A DNA stretch of 62,866 nt from Spirochaetota bacterium (GTDB taxonomy: Bacteria > Spirochaetota > UBA4802 > JAFGJZ01), in contig JAQIBV010000034.1 in assembly GCA_027858855.1 (NCBI GenBank), forward strand, positions 1 to 62,866, read 5' to 3'. The position numbers were made by a program, and so were the translations under genes. Below the pieces are notes generated by a model. It made no database searches, was not told where the DNA came from, and saw only the letters and a list, made by a program, of their open reading frames with translations. Shown piece by piece: positions 42,499-51,741 of the stretch; positions within the stretch are counted from its first letter, which is position 1; every line of letters starts with the position of its first letter.

Positions 42499-43906
42499 TA
42501 TTCTTCACTTTATTATTTAAATCTTTAAATTTATCTCCCAGCATTGCGCCTAATGAAGAGCTGTGCTCGGCGCTATTCTGTTCAGAGATGAAGTCTGCCA
42601 TCTCCTCTTTTTCACGAATTTCGGTATGCTGTTTTTCACTGGCAAGCGCGCGTCGGCTTTTCTTATCGGCTTCAATTATCGCTACTTCCAGTGTCGATCC
42701 CACAGAGTAGCGGCTGTCCTCCAGTCGGCTACTGAGTTCACTTTGCGGGATAAAGGCCTCTATGCCCGATTCCAGTCGAACTACAAGCCCACGGTCAGCC
42801 TTCTGTTCAACAATGGCTTTTTCGGTGTTACGGACGTCTTCGTCTATTCCTGCCCAGGGATCAATTTCACCTGACATATAGTCCAGTGAAATTCGCTTTT
42901 TTTCTTCGTCTATTGTCAGAACAGAAACTTCAATAGTCTGGCCGTAGGAAAATAGCTCTTTGGGATTATTGATTCGTTTCCGTTTAGAAAGTAGTGACTT
43001 ATGTATAAAACCGTCAATTCCCGGTACAACTTCAACAAAGACACCATCAGGGATAAAACCGCTTACGCGTCCAGATAATGTATCACCCTCGCTAAGAGTT
43101 GAACCGATATGGCTCCAAGGATCTTTTTGAGTCGAGCGAATGCTGAATGTATGTTTATTTTGATTCCAGTCAAGAGCAATAATGGTTATATTTACAGCGT
43201 CACCAATACTGAATGAAGTAGGTGTAACAAATTTAGATATATCCAGTTCCCGACGTGGAACAAGTCCTTCCAGATCTGAGTCAAGACGAACAAAGATTCC
43301 ATACTCTTCGATTCGTGTAACTATGCCTGATCCACCGTCTCCAACGGATAGTTCGGCAGCAAGTTTTTCGGTAACAATCTTCTGTTGTTCATCGCGCAAA
43401 ACGCGAGTAGAGACCAGATAGTTGCCACGCTTTTTTTCAAGCACAGAGAATGGAAGAAGGGTGCTGTTTTTGTTCTCGTAGGCCATAAGATCTGTTTTTG
43501 ACATCTGTGACTTGGGGCAGAACGCTTTTTTATCGCCAATCATAACTTCAAAACCGGAACTGTTTTCTGAAACCACATGGCCATAAACAGGTAACGAGTT
43601 TTCGGTAGCATAGGATATAAGCTCGTCTGAAACAAATCCGGCACCAATTTTAGTTGTAAGCTCAATTTCTGTGCCACGCACAGAACTGATAAAAAATTGT
43701 TTCGGTGTTGAGCGAAGTGTAGGTAGCTCATCACTACTGAATTCTGTTATAAGAGCAACAGCTTCGTTTTTATAGCCTATATCAACAAATACAAGTTCGT
43801 CATCGTTGTTTACAACAGTTCCAGTGACCTCTTCACCTGCTTCGTAGTAGTGGTCAAGTTTGCTGAAAGATTCATTCAGCAGATCTTCAAAATTGTCTGA
43901 GTCCAT
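42485..43906 (-). CDS. rpsA: S1 RNA-binding domain protein (ribosomal protein S1-like)
   Basis: At 473 aa it has about five S1 repeats, clearest at 20-85 (GTVVNNDDELVFVDIGYKNEA), 190-255 (GIVTRIEEYGIFVRLDSDLEGLVPRREL), 270-345 (GRVSGFIPDGVFVEVVPGIDGFIHKSLL) and 365-425. That is shorter than the six-repeat S1 of proteobacteria, but similar forms serve as S1 in several phyla. It would help mRNA bind the 30S subunit. The symbol is provisional. Confidence 0.8.
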   Translation of the reverse strand: MDSDNFEDLLNESFSKLDHYYEAGEEVTGTVVNNDDELVFVDIGYKNEAVALITEFSSDELPTLRSTPKQFFISSVRGTEIELTTKIGAGFVSDELISYATENSLPVYGHVVSENSSGFEVMIGDKKAFCPKSQMSKTDLMAYENKNSTLLPFSVLEKKRGNYLVSTRVLRDEQQKIVTEKLAAELSVGDGGSGIVTRIEEYGIFVRLDSDLEGLVPRRELDISKFVTPTSFSIGDAVNITIIALDWNQNKHTFSIRSTQKDPWSHIGSTLSEGDTLSGRVSGFIPDGVFVEVVPGIDGFIHKSLLSKRKRINNPKELFSYGQTIEVSVLTIDEEKKRISLDYMSGEIDPWAGIDEDVRNTEKAIVEQKADRGLVVRLESGIEAFIPQSELSSRLEDSRYSVGSTLEVAIIEADKKSRRALASEKQHTEIREKEEMADFISEQNSAEHSSSLGAMLGDKFKDLNNKVKNNDKT

Positions 43907-44250
43907 AGTTATTCTCCGGCTATTTGCTATAGTGAACTAAAACCAGAATTACTAACGAACAACTTTTAATCAAACAGAATATTCAATTAAAACCCAAAAA
44001 TTTCTTCTATAATAACGAATAGATCAAGATTCGGATAAAGTAATAAATAGTCGTTTTTTTTGAAGGAAAACCGTAAATAGTGGGAAAAAATGTGCTTTTT
44101 GAAAGCAGTCTGAAATAAATTGTTGACATTCACCCTTATCTGTTACTATTATAGGTGAAAGAATCAGATTCGTGAATTATCGATCCGGTTTAAAATCTTA
44201 GCATAAAATCGATTTTGCACTAACTCTATAAAAAATTTTGAGGTATAAAG
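43907..44250. promoter_or_regulatory. Divergent promoter region with strong promoter for the HEAT-repeat gene
   Basis: TTGACA at 44123-44128 is followed by TACTAT (44144-44149, 15-bp spacer) and TATTAT (44147-44152, 18-bp spacer), about 100 bp before the ATG at 44251. That leaves an untranslated leader of roughly 90 nt. The minus-strand promoter of the S1-domain gene should also lie here. No gene is seen. Confidence 0.6.
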
Positions 44251-44703
44251 ATGAAAAAAGCACTTTTCCTATTACTTGCAATTGTTGTATCTTTTGGCAC
44301 ACTTTATTCGGCTGATGCTGAAAAAACTGTCGAGGATTATCTTACTGACCTTTCAAGCAAGAATCCTGCTCGTGTTGTTGATGCATGTAACTGGTTTGGA
44401 AAGAATGAAAACGTAGAAGGTTATGACAAGATGCTTACTCTTGTTTCACACAGTGAAGAGTCTGTTCGTATCTGGTCTTCTGCAAACCTTGGTCTTCTGA
44501 AAAATGTTGAAGCTGTTAATCCACTTATCGATCAACTCGAAAAAGAGACTTCGGCAGACGTTCGTTATACAATAATTCTTGCAATTACCCGTCTTGGAAT
44601 TAAGGATGATGAGCAAAAAGAACGCTTGAAAAAGCTGAAAAGAAAAGAAAAAGATCCGATTGTACTTGACTACATAACCAAGATGGAAGAAAAGCTTAAA
44701 TAG
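44251..44703 (+). CDS. Exported HEAT-repeat protein
   Basis: This 150-aa protein has a clear signal peptide (KKALFLLLAIVVSFGTLYSADA). The mature part is alpha-helical with HEAT-like repeats (MLTLVSHSEESVRIWSSANLGLLKNVEAVNPLIDQLEKE; SADVRYTIILAITRLG). Such solenoids bind other proteins. A strong promoter and long leader suggest high expression in the periplasm. AGGTATAAAG precedes the ATG. It is a single gene with its own terminator. Confidence 0.8.
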   Translation: MKKALFLLLAIVVSFGTLYSADAEKTVEDYLTDLSSKNPARVVDACNWFGKNENVEGYDKMLTLVSHSEESVRIWSSANLGLLKNVEAVNPLIDQLEKETSADVRYTIILAITRLGIKDDEQKERLKKLKRKEKDPIVLDYITKMEEKLK

Positions 44704-44757
44704 TAAAAAAAAATATAGAACGCACAATAACAAATAACTATCAGTCTTAACAGATCG

Positions 44758-44779
44758 ACCTCCTTAACGGGAGGTTTTC
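44758..44779 (+). terminator. Terminator after the HEAT-repeat gene
   Basis: ACCTCC (44758-44763) pairs with GGAGGT (44770-44775), followed by TTTTCTGTTATT. The stem is short but G+C-rich. Confidence 0.55.
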
Positions 44780-44824
44780 TGTTATTCTAGCTTATCCTAG
44801 CTTGTCCTCTCTTATCTTCTCATT

Positions 44825-46285
44825 TTAACTTTCTACGTCATTGATATATTTTTTTATTCGTTTTGTTGCATCATGATGTGCTTCACGAATGATCTCCAGC
44901 TTTTTACTGAAAACCCTAGTTATTCTATCTGGTAATGTTTGCAAGTCGCACTCTATATTGCTTTCTGAAAAGGCTTGGTCAAGATTCTTGCAATTAGAGT
45001 GTATTGTTTCAACAAGCAGATGTGCTAATGAAGAGGGAATGTAGGCCTTGGTTTCATTATTAAGAACTGTGATTATAACATTGCTCTTTTCCGTGGTAAC
45101 TAACAGAGCGGTGCCAAAAAGACCAATAAAATATTCAATTTCATCCAGTATTTTGATAAGTGGCTGCATATAACTGCTAATATCCGGATTTGTTTTTATT
45201 TCAGTCAATATCCAGCTGATAATAAACATCAGGGAGTTTGAATGATAATCACAGACAGTCTTCAGGGTTACCCCGAATGCAGATGAAGCATGAAACAGAC
45301 TGCGATCCTTTTTTTTTGCCTTTGCAAGTCCCGAGCAGTCGCTATATTCTTCAATAAATTGGGAAGGAGAGCCCGTATTCAGGTTGTAGATGCTGTTGAT
45401 CAGGGTTTGCAGATGAATACGTGTGTTAATATGGTTTTTATTGTTTTCTTTCTGTAAAATTGCGCTCTGACTTTTAAAGAGCCTGTTTTCATTTGTTGCA
45501 ATTGTGTCTGGTATTTCTATAATAATGTCTTTAATATGCTCCCTGAATTCATTTGAAGTCATACCGGTTATAGCTAATACCTGATTATCGATCCCCATTC
45601 TTGTGATTTCACCGGCCAGCAGATCTGTAATTTCGGTTGGAGTGCTGGCTTTTGTATTAATTTTAACGTAGATCCAGATAAAGGTGTAGAGTTCGCTTTC
45701 AATTATGGTGCTGTGTTTTAGATTGTTGTTTGAGCCGGTTTTTGTATTCAGACACTTCTCGATGATATTAAAAAAGTGCAGTGAGTTTATGTCATTTAAA
45801 AATTCGCGCAAAGCTGGGGCGATATTATTCTGGAATCTTGAGTCAAATTGGTCGATCTGATTTTGTAACTCAGCCAGATAGATGTTTTTTGTGCGTTTCA
45901 AGCGAGAGTCGTTTATGAACTTATTGTGTTGTTTATCAAGCCTCGTCTGCTCAATTATGGCAGAGTTAAGATCTCTCAGTGCTGCGGTAACAGTGCATGA
46001 GTCGATGAAATTATTCTGAAAAAAGACAAGAATATCCTCCAGTGCGTGAGCGTCTCCATCTTTGGCACTGTCAAACAGTCGTAAATATTCGTAAAACCGG
46101 TTTATCTCTTCAGATATTTTTTCAACACCATCACGTATTTCAAAGTCACCTTTACGAGATCCGTTTGCGTAGGAAAGTCCGTCCATCTCATAAATATGCT
46201 TCTGAAGCTTATATTTGATGTCATTAGCGCTTTGTGTTTTCAGTCTTATATAGGCACTGCGCTCTTTATAGTTGTTTTTAAGCAT
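44825..46285 (-). CDS. Large helical cytoplasmic protein, unknown function
   Basis: This 486-aa protein has no signal peptide or membrane segment and is predicted mostly helical by eye, with charged coiled-coil-like stretches (about 35-70 and 115-165). I do not recognise a domain. It is translated 9 bp after the PilZ/YcgR-like gene, so the two form one unit and probably work together. Its size and lack of motif suggest a scaffold or partner rather than an enzyme. Confidence 0.6.
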   Translation of the reverse strand: MLKNNYKERSAYIRLKTQSANDIKYKLQKHIYEMDGLSYANGSRKGDFEIRDGVEKISEEINRFYEYLRLFDSAKDGDAHALEDILVFFQNNFIDSCTVTAALRDLNSAIIEQTRLDKQHNKFINDSRLKRTKNIYLAELQNQIDQFDSRFQNNIAPALREFLNDINSLHFFNIIEKCLNTKTGSNNNLKHSTIIESELYTFIWIYVKINTKASTPTEITDLLAGEITRMGIDNQVLAITGMTSNEFREHIKDIIIEIPDTIATNENRLFKSQSAILQKENNKNHINTRIHLQTLINSIYNLNTGSPSQFIEEYSDCSGLAKAKKKDRSLFHASSAFGVTLKTVCDYHSNSLMFIISWILTEIKTNPDISSYMQPLIKILDEIEYFIGLFGTALLVTTEKSNVIITVLNNETKAYIPSSLAHLLVETIHSNCKNLDQAFSESNIECDLQTLPDRITRVFSKKLEIIREAHHDATKRIKKYINDVES

Positions 46286-46294
46286 TAATGCCTC

Positions 46295-47308
46295 TTATAT
46301 GTGTTCATATATATAGTTACGGATAACTTTTTCGGCCGGTTTGCTCACTTCTGTAAACTTTAGTGTGTAGTAGACAGCATCCTGTTCGGAAATAGTTTTT
46401 TCTGTAAGAATGGTGGCTGGTGTTGAAATAGAGAAATCTTCCAGTGTGAAATTTATGATGCAATTGTCAGCCTTTATACGATCTTCTGACAGGCGTAAAA
46501 CTATTTCATGTTCGGCAAGTTTAAAGACTGTTACGTTCAAAGTCTCTTCTTCTTCAGCCGATTTGCTTATAATAACTGTTCCCGGAATTATTATATTTAC
46601 AAATGGAAGGCGAACCTCTTTACCACGGATGATTTCAGACGGTTTTTGTAAGATAACCATGTTTTTTGCAATGTCGGTTACTGTTGTTTGGAAGGTATAT
46701 TCTGCATCTCCGGCTCTCCAGATATAACAGGTGACTGATAAATTTGTTTTCAAAAGTTTAAGTTCACGGGGGCGGCGGAAAAGTTTAAGAACCATATTAC
46801 TGTTTTCTATTCGGAACAATTTTCCAATAAATACAAATTCAGGGTCAGTGTAGAAATATATTAGTCGTCCATCGGATATTTCGTCAATAGAAGTCATAGG
46901 GCGTTTATAGCCAGTTTCAGAAAACAGCTTTTCATAGGTGATAACAATTGATTTGAATATTTTCATAAGGGAATTACTGTCATTCTTATTGTTTTTAGTT
47001 AGAAACAGAATGAAAGAGGCTATTGATTTTTCAAAACATTCTTTTGATTCGATTATTTGTACTGGATGTTTAAGTTTGAGAATCTCGGCCATTCCTCTAA
47101 CTATCTTGTACTGGAAATTGGTAAGCCCCCTGTTTTTCGTTTGGAACAATATATACTGATATTCGTGATTCAGTGACTTATTGTGGTTAAAATATGTTCG
47201 AATAAGCAGAAGTACTATTGCGATTATTAGCAGAACAATTATCATAATTGTAATTTCGCGCATACCGGCTTCATACCAGGTAACTCCCCATACTGTCTTT
47301 ATTTCCAT
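46295..47308 (-). CDS. Membrane-anchored PilZ/YcgR-like protein with degenerate c-di-GMP motif
   Basis: This 337-aa protein has one N-terminal membrane helix (ITIMIIVLLIIAIVLLLIRTYF) and a helical segment (about 50-140). Two beta-barrel-like domains follow: the first (about 145-225) resembles a YcgR N-domain, the second (about 225-337) a PilZ domain ending FTEVSKPAEKVIRNYIYEHI. Where PilZ has R-x-x-x-R, this has IRGKEVRLPF, and the D/N-x-S-x-x-G motif is not visible, so c-di-GMP binding is doubtful. GGAGG precedes the ATG. Spirochaetes use PilZ proteins in motility control, but the link here is inference. Confidence 0.5.
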   Translation of the reverse strand: MEIKTVWGVTWYEAGMREITIMIIVLLIIAIVLLLIRTYFNHNKSLNHEYQYILFQTKNRGLTNFQYKIVRGMAEILKLKHPVQIIESKECFEKSIASFILFLTKNNKNDSNSLMKIFKSIVITYEKLFSETGYKRPMTSIDEISDGRLIYFYTDPEFVFIGKLFRIENSNMVLKLFRRPRELKLLKTNLSVTCYIWRAGDAEYTFQTTVTDIAKNMVILQKPSEIIRGKEVRLPFVNIIIPGTVIISKSAEEEETLNVTVFKLAEHEIVLRLSEDRIKADNCIINFTLEDFSISTPATILTEKTISEQDAVYYTLKFTEVSKPAEKVIRNYIYEHI

Positions 47309-47819
47309 AAAGCCTCCTCCTTCATATCAGTGTACTAATATAGCATAAGAGGTTAGGGTAAACAACTTTTTAATCCAGTAAAGCAGTTCTGGTATACAGA
47401 TTAGATCTACTTGATTGAATTAATCGATCAAATCACCGTCTATCTGTCCATGCCGGCAAGATTTAAAAAGGTTTTGACGAAATAAGCGAAATGTTAAAAA
47501 TTACTTGAGGAAGTTCTTATAACATAGTAAAAATTAGGCCTTATTGGAAGTGTTGTCTTAAGTTTCAGGCTTTGCCGGTAACAGTGGTTCAAAAAGGACT
47601 ATTTAAACTTCTCTCGTTTCGAAAGAATTATACCTAAATTATTGTTATCTGTCTCTCGTCTTCGACGGGGGACAGATAACAATAATTATTTTTTACTTAT
47701 ATTGAATCTATTTTGGAAATTATGGACTATGGCATTATAAGTAGAGTGTTGAGTTTAATAAAATACCCGAGAGCTTTTATGAATTAAATTCTGGAAGTTC
47801 TCCATCAGGATTACCTCAA
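47309..47819. other. Gene-free region with a very stable hairpin
   Basis: No gene is visible in 510 bp between the PilZ-like gene (reading left) and a small gene (reading right). It contains the 24-bp-stem hairpin at 47637-47687 and an interrupted repeat TTGATTGAATTAATCGATCAA near 47412. A transcript reading rightward across it would be a non-coding RNA or a long leader. Confidence 0.5.
47637..47694 (+). terminator. 24-bp-stem hairpin with T-run: terminator, attenuator or ncRNA 3' end
   Basis: AATTATTGTTATCTGTC (47637-47653) is exactly complementary to 47671-47687. The seven bases inside each arm also pair (two G-U), leaving a TTC loop. ATTTTTT follows in the plus direction. No plus-strand gene ends upstream, so it terminates either an unannotated RNA or a leader of the gene at 47820. 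Confidence 0.65.
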
Positions 47820-48047
47820 TTGACGAAAAATACTGAAATACTTTTTAGAGAATTGTTTTCCCATAGTGATACTAGTACAACCTTCTTAACCTTTGACGAG
47901 CTTCTTACTACAACTGGGATGGACGGATATATTCTTCGTGGTTGTGTGGAGGATCTGAAACAGATGGGATTTGCTGTTGAGGATGAGAGTGGTGTTCAGA
48001 TAACCGGTTCCGGCCGGTATGAGGCCGGAACCAGGTGGGTTGACTGA
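47820..48047 (+). CDS. Small protein, possible winged-helix fold
   Basis: This 75-aa protein starts with TTG (no good ribosome site). LTFDELLTTTGMDGYILRGCVEDLKQMGFAVEDESGVQIT has the helix-helix-strand pattern of small winged-helix domains. I cannot name a family. It ends 1 bp from the convergent argG stop. It could be real and small, or spurious; the spacing and composition favour real. Confidence 0.4.
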   Translation: MTKNTEILFRELFSHSDTSTTFLTFDELLTTTGMDGYILRGCVEDLKQMGFAVEDESGVQITGSGRYEAGTRWVD

Positions 48048-48048
48048 T

Positions 48049-49260
48049 TTACTTGTTTCGCTCTAGCTTGATCATCGCTTCGACCTTGTCTTGCAGGCCA
48101 AAAAGATTAATGAAGCCCTCGGCATCAGAGTGGTTGTAGAGTTCGCTGTGTTCGAAAGATGCTATGTCCTCAGAGTAGAGTGAGTAGGGCGATTTACGAC
48201 CTACAACGAAAGCATTTCCTTTAAAAAGCTTAAGGCGAACCGTACCGGTAACTGTTTTTTGAGTTTCGGTAATAAAAGCGTCAAGGGATTCGCGTTTGCG
48301 ACAGAACCACTGGCCGTTGTATGCCAGGATAGCGTAGTCATTTGCCAGTTTATCTTTTAAGTGCTGTGTTTCACGATCTATACAGATTGACTCCAGGTCA
48401 CGGTGAGCTCTCCATAACATTGTGCCACCGGGAGTTTCGTATACGCCACGTGATTTTATCCCGACCAGTCTGTTCTCGACAATATCGATTCTTCCGATAC
48501 CATGTTTTCCGGCAATTACGTTTGCCTCTTTCATCAGGGTGTGTGCGGCAAGTTTTTTACCATTTAATGCTACAGGATTACCCTTTTCAAATTCAATTTC
48601 GAAATATTCTGGTTCGTTAGGTGCATCTTCGAGTGATTTGGTTAAAAGAAACATAGATTCATCGGGCTCATTGAAAGGGTCTTCAAGAATGCCACCCTCA
48701 TAAGAGATGTGTAGAAGGTTTCGATCCATGCTGTAGGGTTTATCTTTGGAAAGAGGAAGAGGTATTCCATGTTTTTCCGCATAGTCAAACAACAGAGATC
48801 GAGAGTGAAGATCCCATTCTCGCCAAGGCGCGATTATTCTGAGGTCCGGAGCAAGTGCTTTGAAAGCTAGCTCAAAACGCACCTGGTCGTTACCTTTACC
48901 GGTAGCACCGTGGCAAACTGCATCGGCACCCTCTTTTCGGGCAATTTCAATGTGACGTTTTGCAATAATGGGGCGTGCAAGCGATGTTCCAAGTAAATAA
49001 CGGTCTTCATAAACGGCATTCGCTCTAATTGCCGGAAAAACGTAATCACGTGCGAACTCTTCACGTAAGTCCTCAATATAACATTTAGAAGCACCTGTTT
49101 TGCGAGCTTTTTCGTCAAGACCATCAAGCTCCTCTTCCTGACCGACATCGGCCGCGTAGCAGACGACTTCACATTGATATGTATCAATTAACCATTTTAC
49201 TATTACCGATGTATCGAGTCCTCCGGAGTAGGCGAGTACAACTTTATTCACTTTTCCCAT
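48049..49260 (-). CDS. argG: Argininosuccinate synthase
   Basis: This 403-aa enzyme joins citrulline and aspartate with ATP. The P-loop [18 protein letters not shown] lies at the start, and [30 protein letters not shown] and [18 protein letters not shown] follow as in the family. Length is standard (~400). It is the last gene of the arginine cluster, 80 bp after argF. Confidence 0.97.
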   Translation of the reverse strand: MGKVNKVVLAYSGGLDTSVIVKWLIDTYQCEVVCYAADVGQEEELDGLDEKARKTGASKCYIEDLREEFARDYVFPAIRANAVYEDRYLLGTSLARPIIAKRHIEIARKEGADAVCHGATGKGNDQVRFELAFKALAPDLRIIAPWREWDLHSRSLLFDYAEKHGIPLPLSKDKPYSMDRNLLHISYEGGILEDPFNEPDESMFLLTKSLEDAPNEPEYFEIEFEKGNPVALNGKKLAAHTLMKEANVIAGKHGIGRIDIVENRLVGIKSRGVYETPGGTMLWRAHRDLESICIDRETQHLKDKLANDYAILAYNGQWFCRKRESLDAFITETQKTVTGTVRLKLFKGNAFVVGRKSPYSLYSEDIASFEHSELYNHSDAEGFINLFGLQDKVEAMIKLERNK

Positions 49261-49340
49261 ACGTTTCTCCTGGTCTGTTTATATTTGATAATTCATGTTT
49301 CTGTAATGAGCATAATATTTCGTTCTAAATTGAATCTGTT

Positions 49341-50285
49341 TTACTTTGTGCCCATTAGTATAGCCATGACTGCCTTTTGCACATGTAATCTGTTCTCTGC
49401 TTCGTCAAGTATAATTGAGTGCTCAGAATCAAGAACTTCGGCGGTAACCTCTTCACCTCTATGTGCCGGGAGGCAGTGCATCACAAGAGCATTTGGAGCA
49501 TGGTTTTTAATAAGGTCCATGGTGATACAGTAACCGTCGAACTGACGTTTTCGTTCTTCAGCCATATTCTCCTGTCCCATGCTGGCCCACACATCGGTGT
49601 ATAACACATCAGCATCTTTTGATGCCTCTTCGACAGAATTTGTAACGGTAACTGTTGCACCCGTTTTTTTAGCAAAATCCTGTGATTCAGCAACAACATC
49701 TTCATTAGGGGCAAAGCCATCAGGTGTTGCTATGGAGACATTCACACCCAGCATTGCGCCGCAAAGCATAAGAGAATGTGCCATATTATTCCCATCACCG
49801 ATATAGGTCAGTTTCTTACCGGACAGGCAACCCATCTTCTCGTACATAGTAAAGTAGTCAGCCAGAGCCTGACAGGGGTGAAAGTCGTCAGTTAGCCCGT
49901 TGATTACAGGAACTGAACCAAACTGCGCAAAAGCCTCAGCTTTTGAATGCTCAAAGGTACGAATCATTATGCCGTCGATATAGCGTGATAAAACTGCTGC
50001 AGTATCGCTTAGTGGTTCTCCCCGTCCAAGCTGCATGTCATTTTTTCCTAAAAAGAGCCCGGCTCCACCGAGTTGATAAATGCCGGTTTCAAATGATACA
50101 CGGGTACGTGTGGAACTTTTTTCAAAAATCATTCCAAGAACTTTACCCTTTAATAGATGATGTTTTTTTCCAGCCTTCTGCTGTTTTTTTAAAATACGGG
50201 TAAATCTGAAAAGCTCCGTTATTTCGCTATGCGATAGATCGCTGACCTTCAGTAGATGTTTTGTATGTATTACGGGAATTTTCAT
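49341..50285 (-). CDS. argF: Ornithine carbamoyltransferase
   Basis: This 314-aa enzyme makes citrulline from ornithine and carbamoyl phosphate. It has FEKSSTRTRVSFE (carbamoyl phosphate loop), HPCQALADYFTM and MHCLPAHRGEEV (ornithine-side HCLP motif). Length is standard. It starts 4 bp after argD, in one operon. Confidence 0.97.
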   Translation of the reverse strand: MKIPVIHTKHLLKVSDLSHSEITELFRFTRILKKQQKAGKKHHLLKGKVLGMIFEKSSTRTRVSFETGIYQLGGAGLFLGKNDMQLGRGEPLSDTAAVLSRYIDGIMIRTFEHSKAEAFAQFGSVPVINGLTDDFHPCQALADYFTMYEKMGCLSGKKLTYIGDGNNMAHSLMLCGAMLGVNVSIATPDGFAPNEDVVAESQDFAKKTGATVTVTNSVEEASKDADVLYTDVWASMGQENMAEERKRQFDGYCITMDLIKNHAPNALVMHCLPAHRGEEVTAEVLDSEHSIILDEAENRLHVQKAVMAILMGTK

Positions 50286-50289
50286 ATTA

Positions 50290-51486
50290 TTACCCCTGTT
50301 TCACAATATATTTAAATATATCGAGCCCTTTACGGAGCGTATCTTCGTCAATAGTTAATGGCGGCATAATTCGTAACACATTTTGTGCGGTACAGTTTAT
50401 AACAAGCCCAGCCTCAAGACCTCGGTTTACAAATTCCATACCATTTTTATTAAGCTCAATTCCAATATGAAGTCCTTTACCGCGAATCTGTGTAATGTTC
50501 GGGCATTCGCTTTTCATCTGATTTAGAATAGAAAATGCAACTTCTGACATTTTATTAACATGATCCAGAAAACCATTCTTTGTAATGATATCAAACACAG
50601 CGCATATGCCGGCTGTTGCAAGCTGGTTGCCACCAAAAGTGGTCCCGTGAGAGCCAGCGCCGAGCAGTTCCAGTAACTTTTCCTGTGCATGCATTGCTCC
50701 TGCAGGAATTCCGTTTGCGAGCCCCTTTGCAAGTGTAATAATATCCGGCTTTATATTAAAGTGTTCATAGGCGAACAGAGTGCCGGTTCTTCCGATTCCG
50801 GTTTGTATCTCATCGGCAATGAAAAGAATATCGTTTTCTTGTGCAGTATTATAGACGAATTCGACAAACTCTTTGTCGGCTACATTAATACCGCCTTCAC
50901 CCTGAATCAGCTCGGTTATGACTGCGCATACTTTTTTTTCGGATACTGTCTTTAAAAAGGCCTCTTTATCGTTAAAAGGCAGATATTCAAAACCCGGAAC
51001 TATTGGTCCGAATCCGGTATGTATTTTTTTGTTACCAGTTGCCGACATTGCGCCAAAGGTTCGGCCGTGAAACGATTCTGAAAAAGAAATAATGGTATAG
51101 CAGTCACTGTCAATTGATTGCCCGTATTTACGTGCAAGCTTGATCGCAGCTTCGTTCGCTTCGGTTCCGCTGTTCACAAAGAGCGTACGCCCTTTGAACG
51201 AGTTATCAGAAATCGCTTTAGCAGCCAGCGCCTGTTTAGAGTTAAAATACCAGTTAGATGTATGGATTATTTCATCGATTTGTTTATGCAGAGCTTCAGT
51301 AAAATGGGGATTGCCATAACCCAGGTTAACTACTGAAATGCCAGAAAGAAAATCGATATACTCTTTTCCTGTACTGTCAAAGAGGAAAGATGCTTCACCG
51401 CGTACAAATTCAACCGGAAGGCGGTTTCCATAGTTCTGGAAAAGATACTCCTTATCGAGTTTCATAACGGTTTCTAAATTGTTCAT
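50290..51486 (-). CDS. argD: Acetylornithine aminotransferase
   Basis: This 398-aa PLP enzyme of fold type I class III has FVNSGTEANEAAIKLARKYG, FHGRTFGAMSATG, FIADEIQTGIGRTG and the PLP-lysine site ITLAKGLANGIPAGAM. The ATG at 51486 is chosen because GGAGG lies 5-6 bp before it; the open frame upstream to 51582 has no ribosome site. It heads argD-argF-argG. A weak TGAAAAATTTCA palindrome near 51662 could be an operator, but it does not match a good ARG box. Confidence 0.95.
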   Translation of the reverse strand: MNNLETVMKLDKEYLFQNYGNRLPVEFVRGEASFLFDSTGKEYIDFLSGISVVNLGYGNPHFTEALHKQIDEIIHTSNWYFNSKQALAAKAISDNSFKGRTLFVNSGTEANEAAIKLARKYGQSIDSDCYTIISFSESFHGRTFGAMSATGNKKIHTGFGPIVPGFEYLPFNDKEAFLKTVSEKKVCAVITELIQGEGGINVADKEFVEFVYNTAQENDILFIADEIQTGIGRTGTLFAYEHFNIKPDIITLAKGLANGIPAGAMHAQEKLLELLGAGSHGTTFGGNQLATAGICAVFDIITKNGFLDHVNKMSEVAFSILNQMKSECPNITQIRGKGLHIGIELNKNGMEFVNRGLEAGLVINCTAQNVLRIMPPLTIDEDTLRKGLDIFKYIVKQG

Positions 51487-51741
51487 CTGATCCTCCTCGG
51501 TTGTTTGACACAAACCTTCCATAAAATTAGCAAAATAGACATTGTTTATAAATGAGTGGTTATATGTCAATAATATTTCCACCCTGTTGAACTTCGTTCC
51601 TGATTTCAGGCTTGAAGTTGGGTAAAGGTCTTGCCTGGTATCGGCAAAATTTAATAATGCTGAAAAATTTCACAAACTATAAAAAAATTCGCCTCTTTTA
51701 AAAATAAATCGGTTATATATAATTAAGGAGAGCAGTCATCT

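Noticed and set aside
46295-47308. Canonical c-di-GMP-binding PilZ protein
   Set aside because: The R-x-x-x-R and D/N-x-S-x-x-G residues cannot be found; only the architecture fits, so it is called PilZ-like.
51487-51741. ARG-box or T-box control of argD
   Set aside because: Only a weak TGAAAAATTTCA palindrome is present; no full ARG box, and no T-box consensus.
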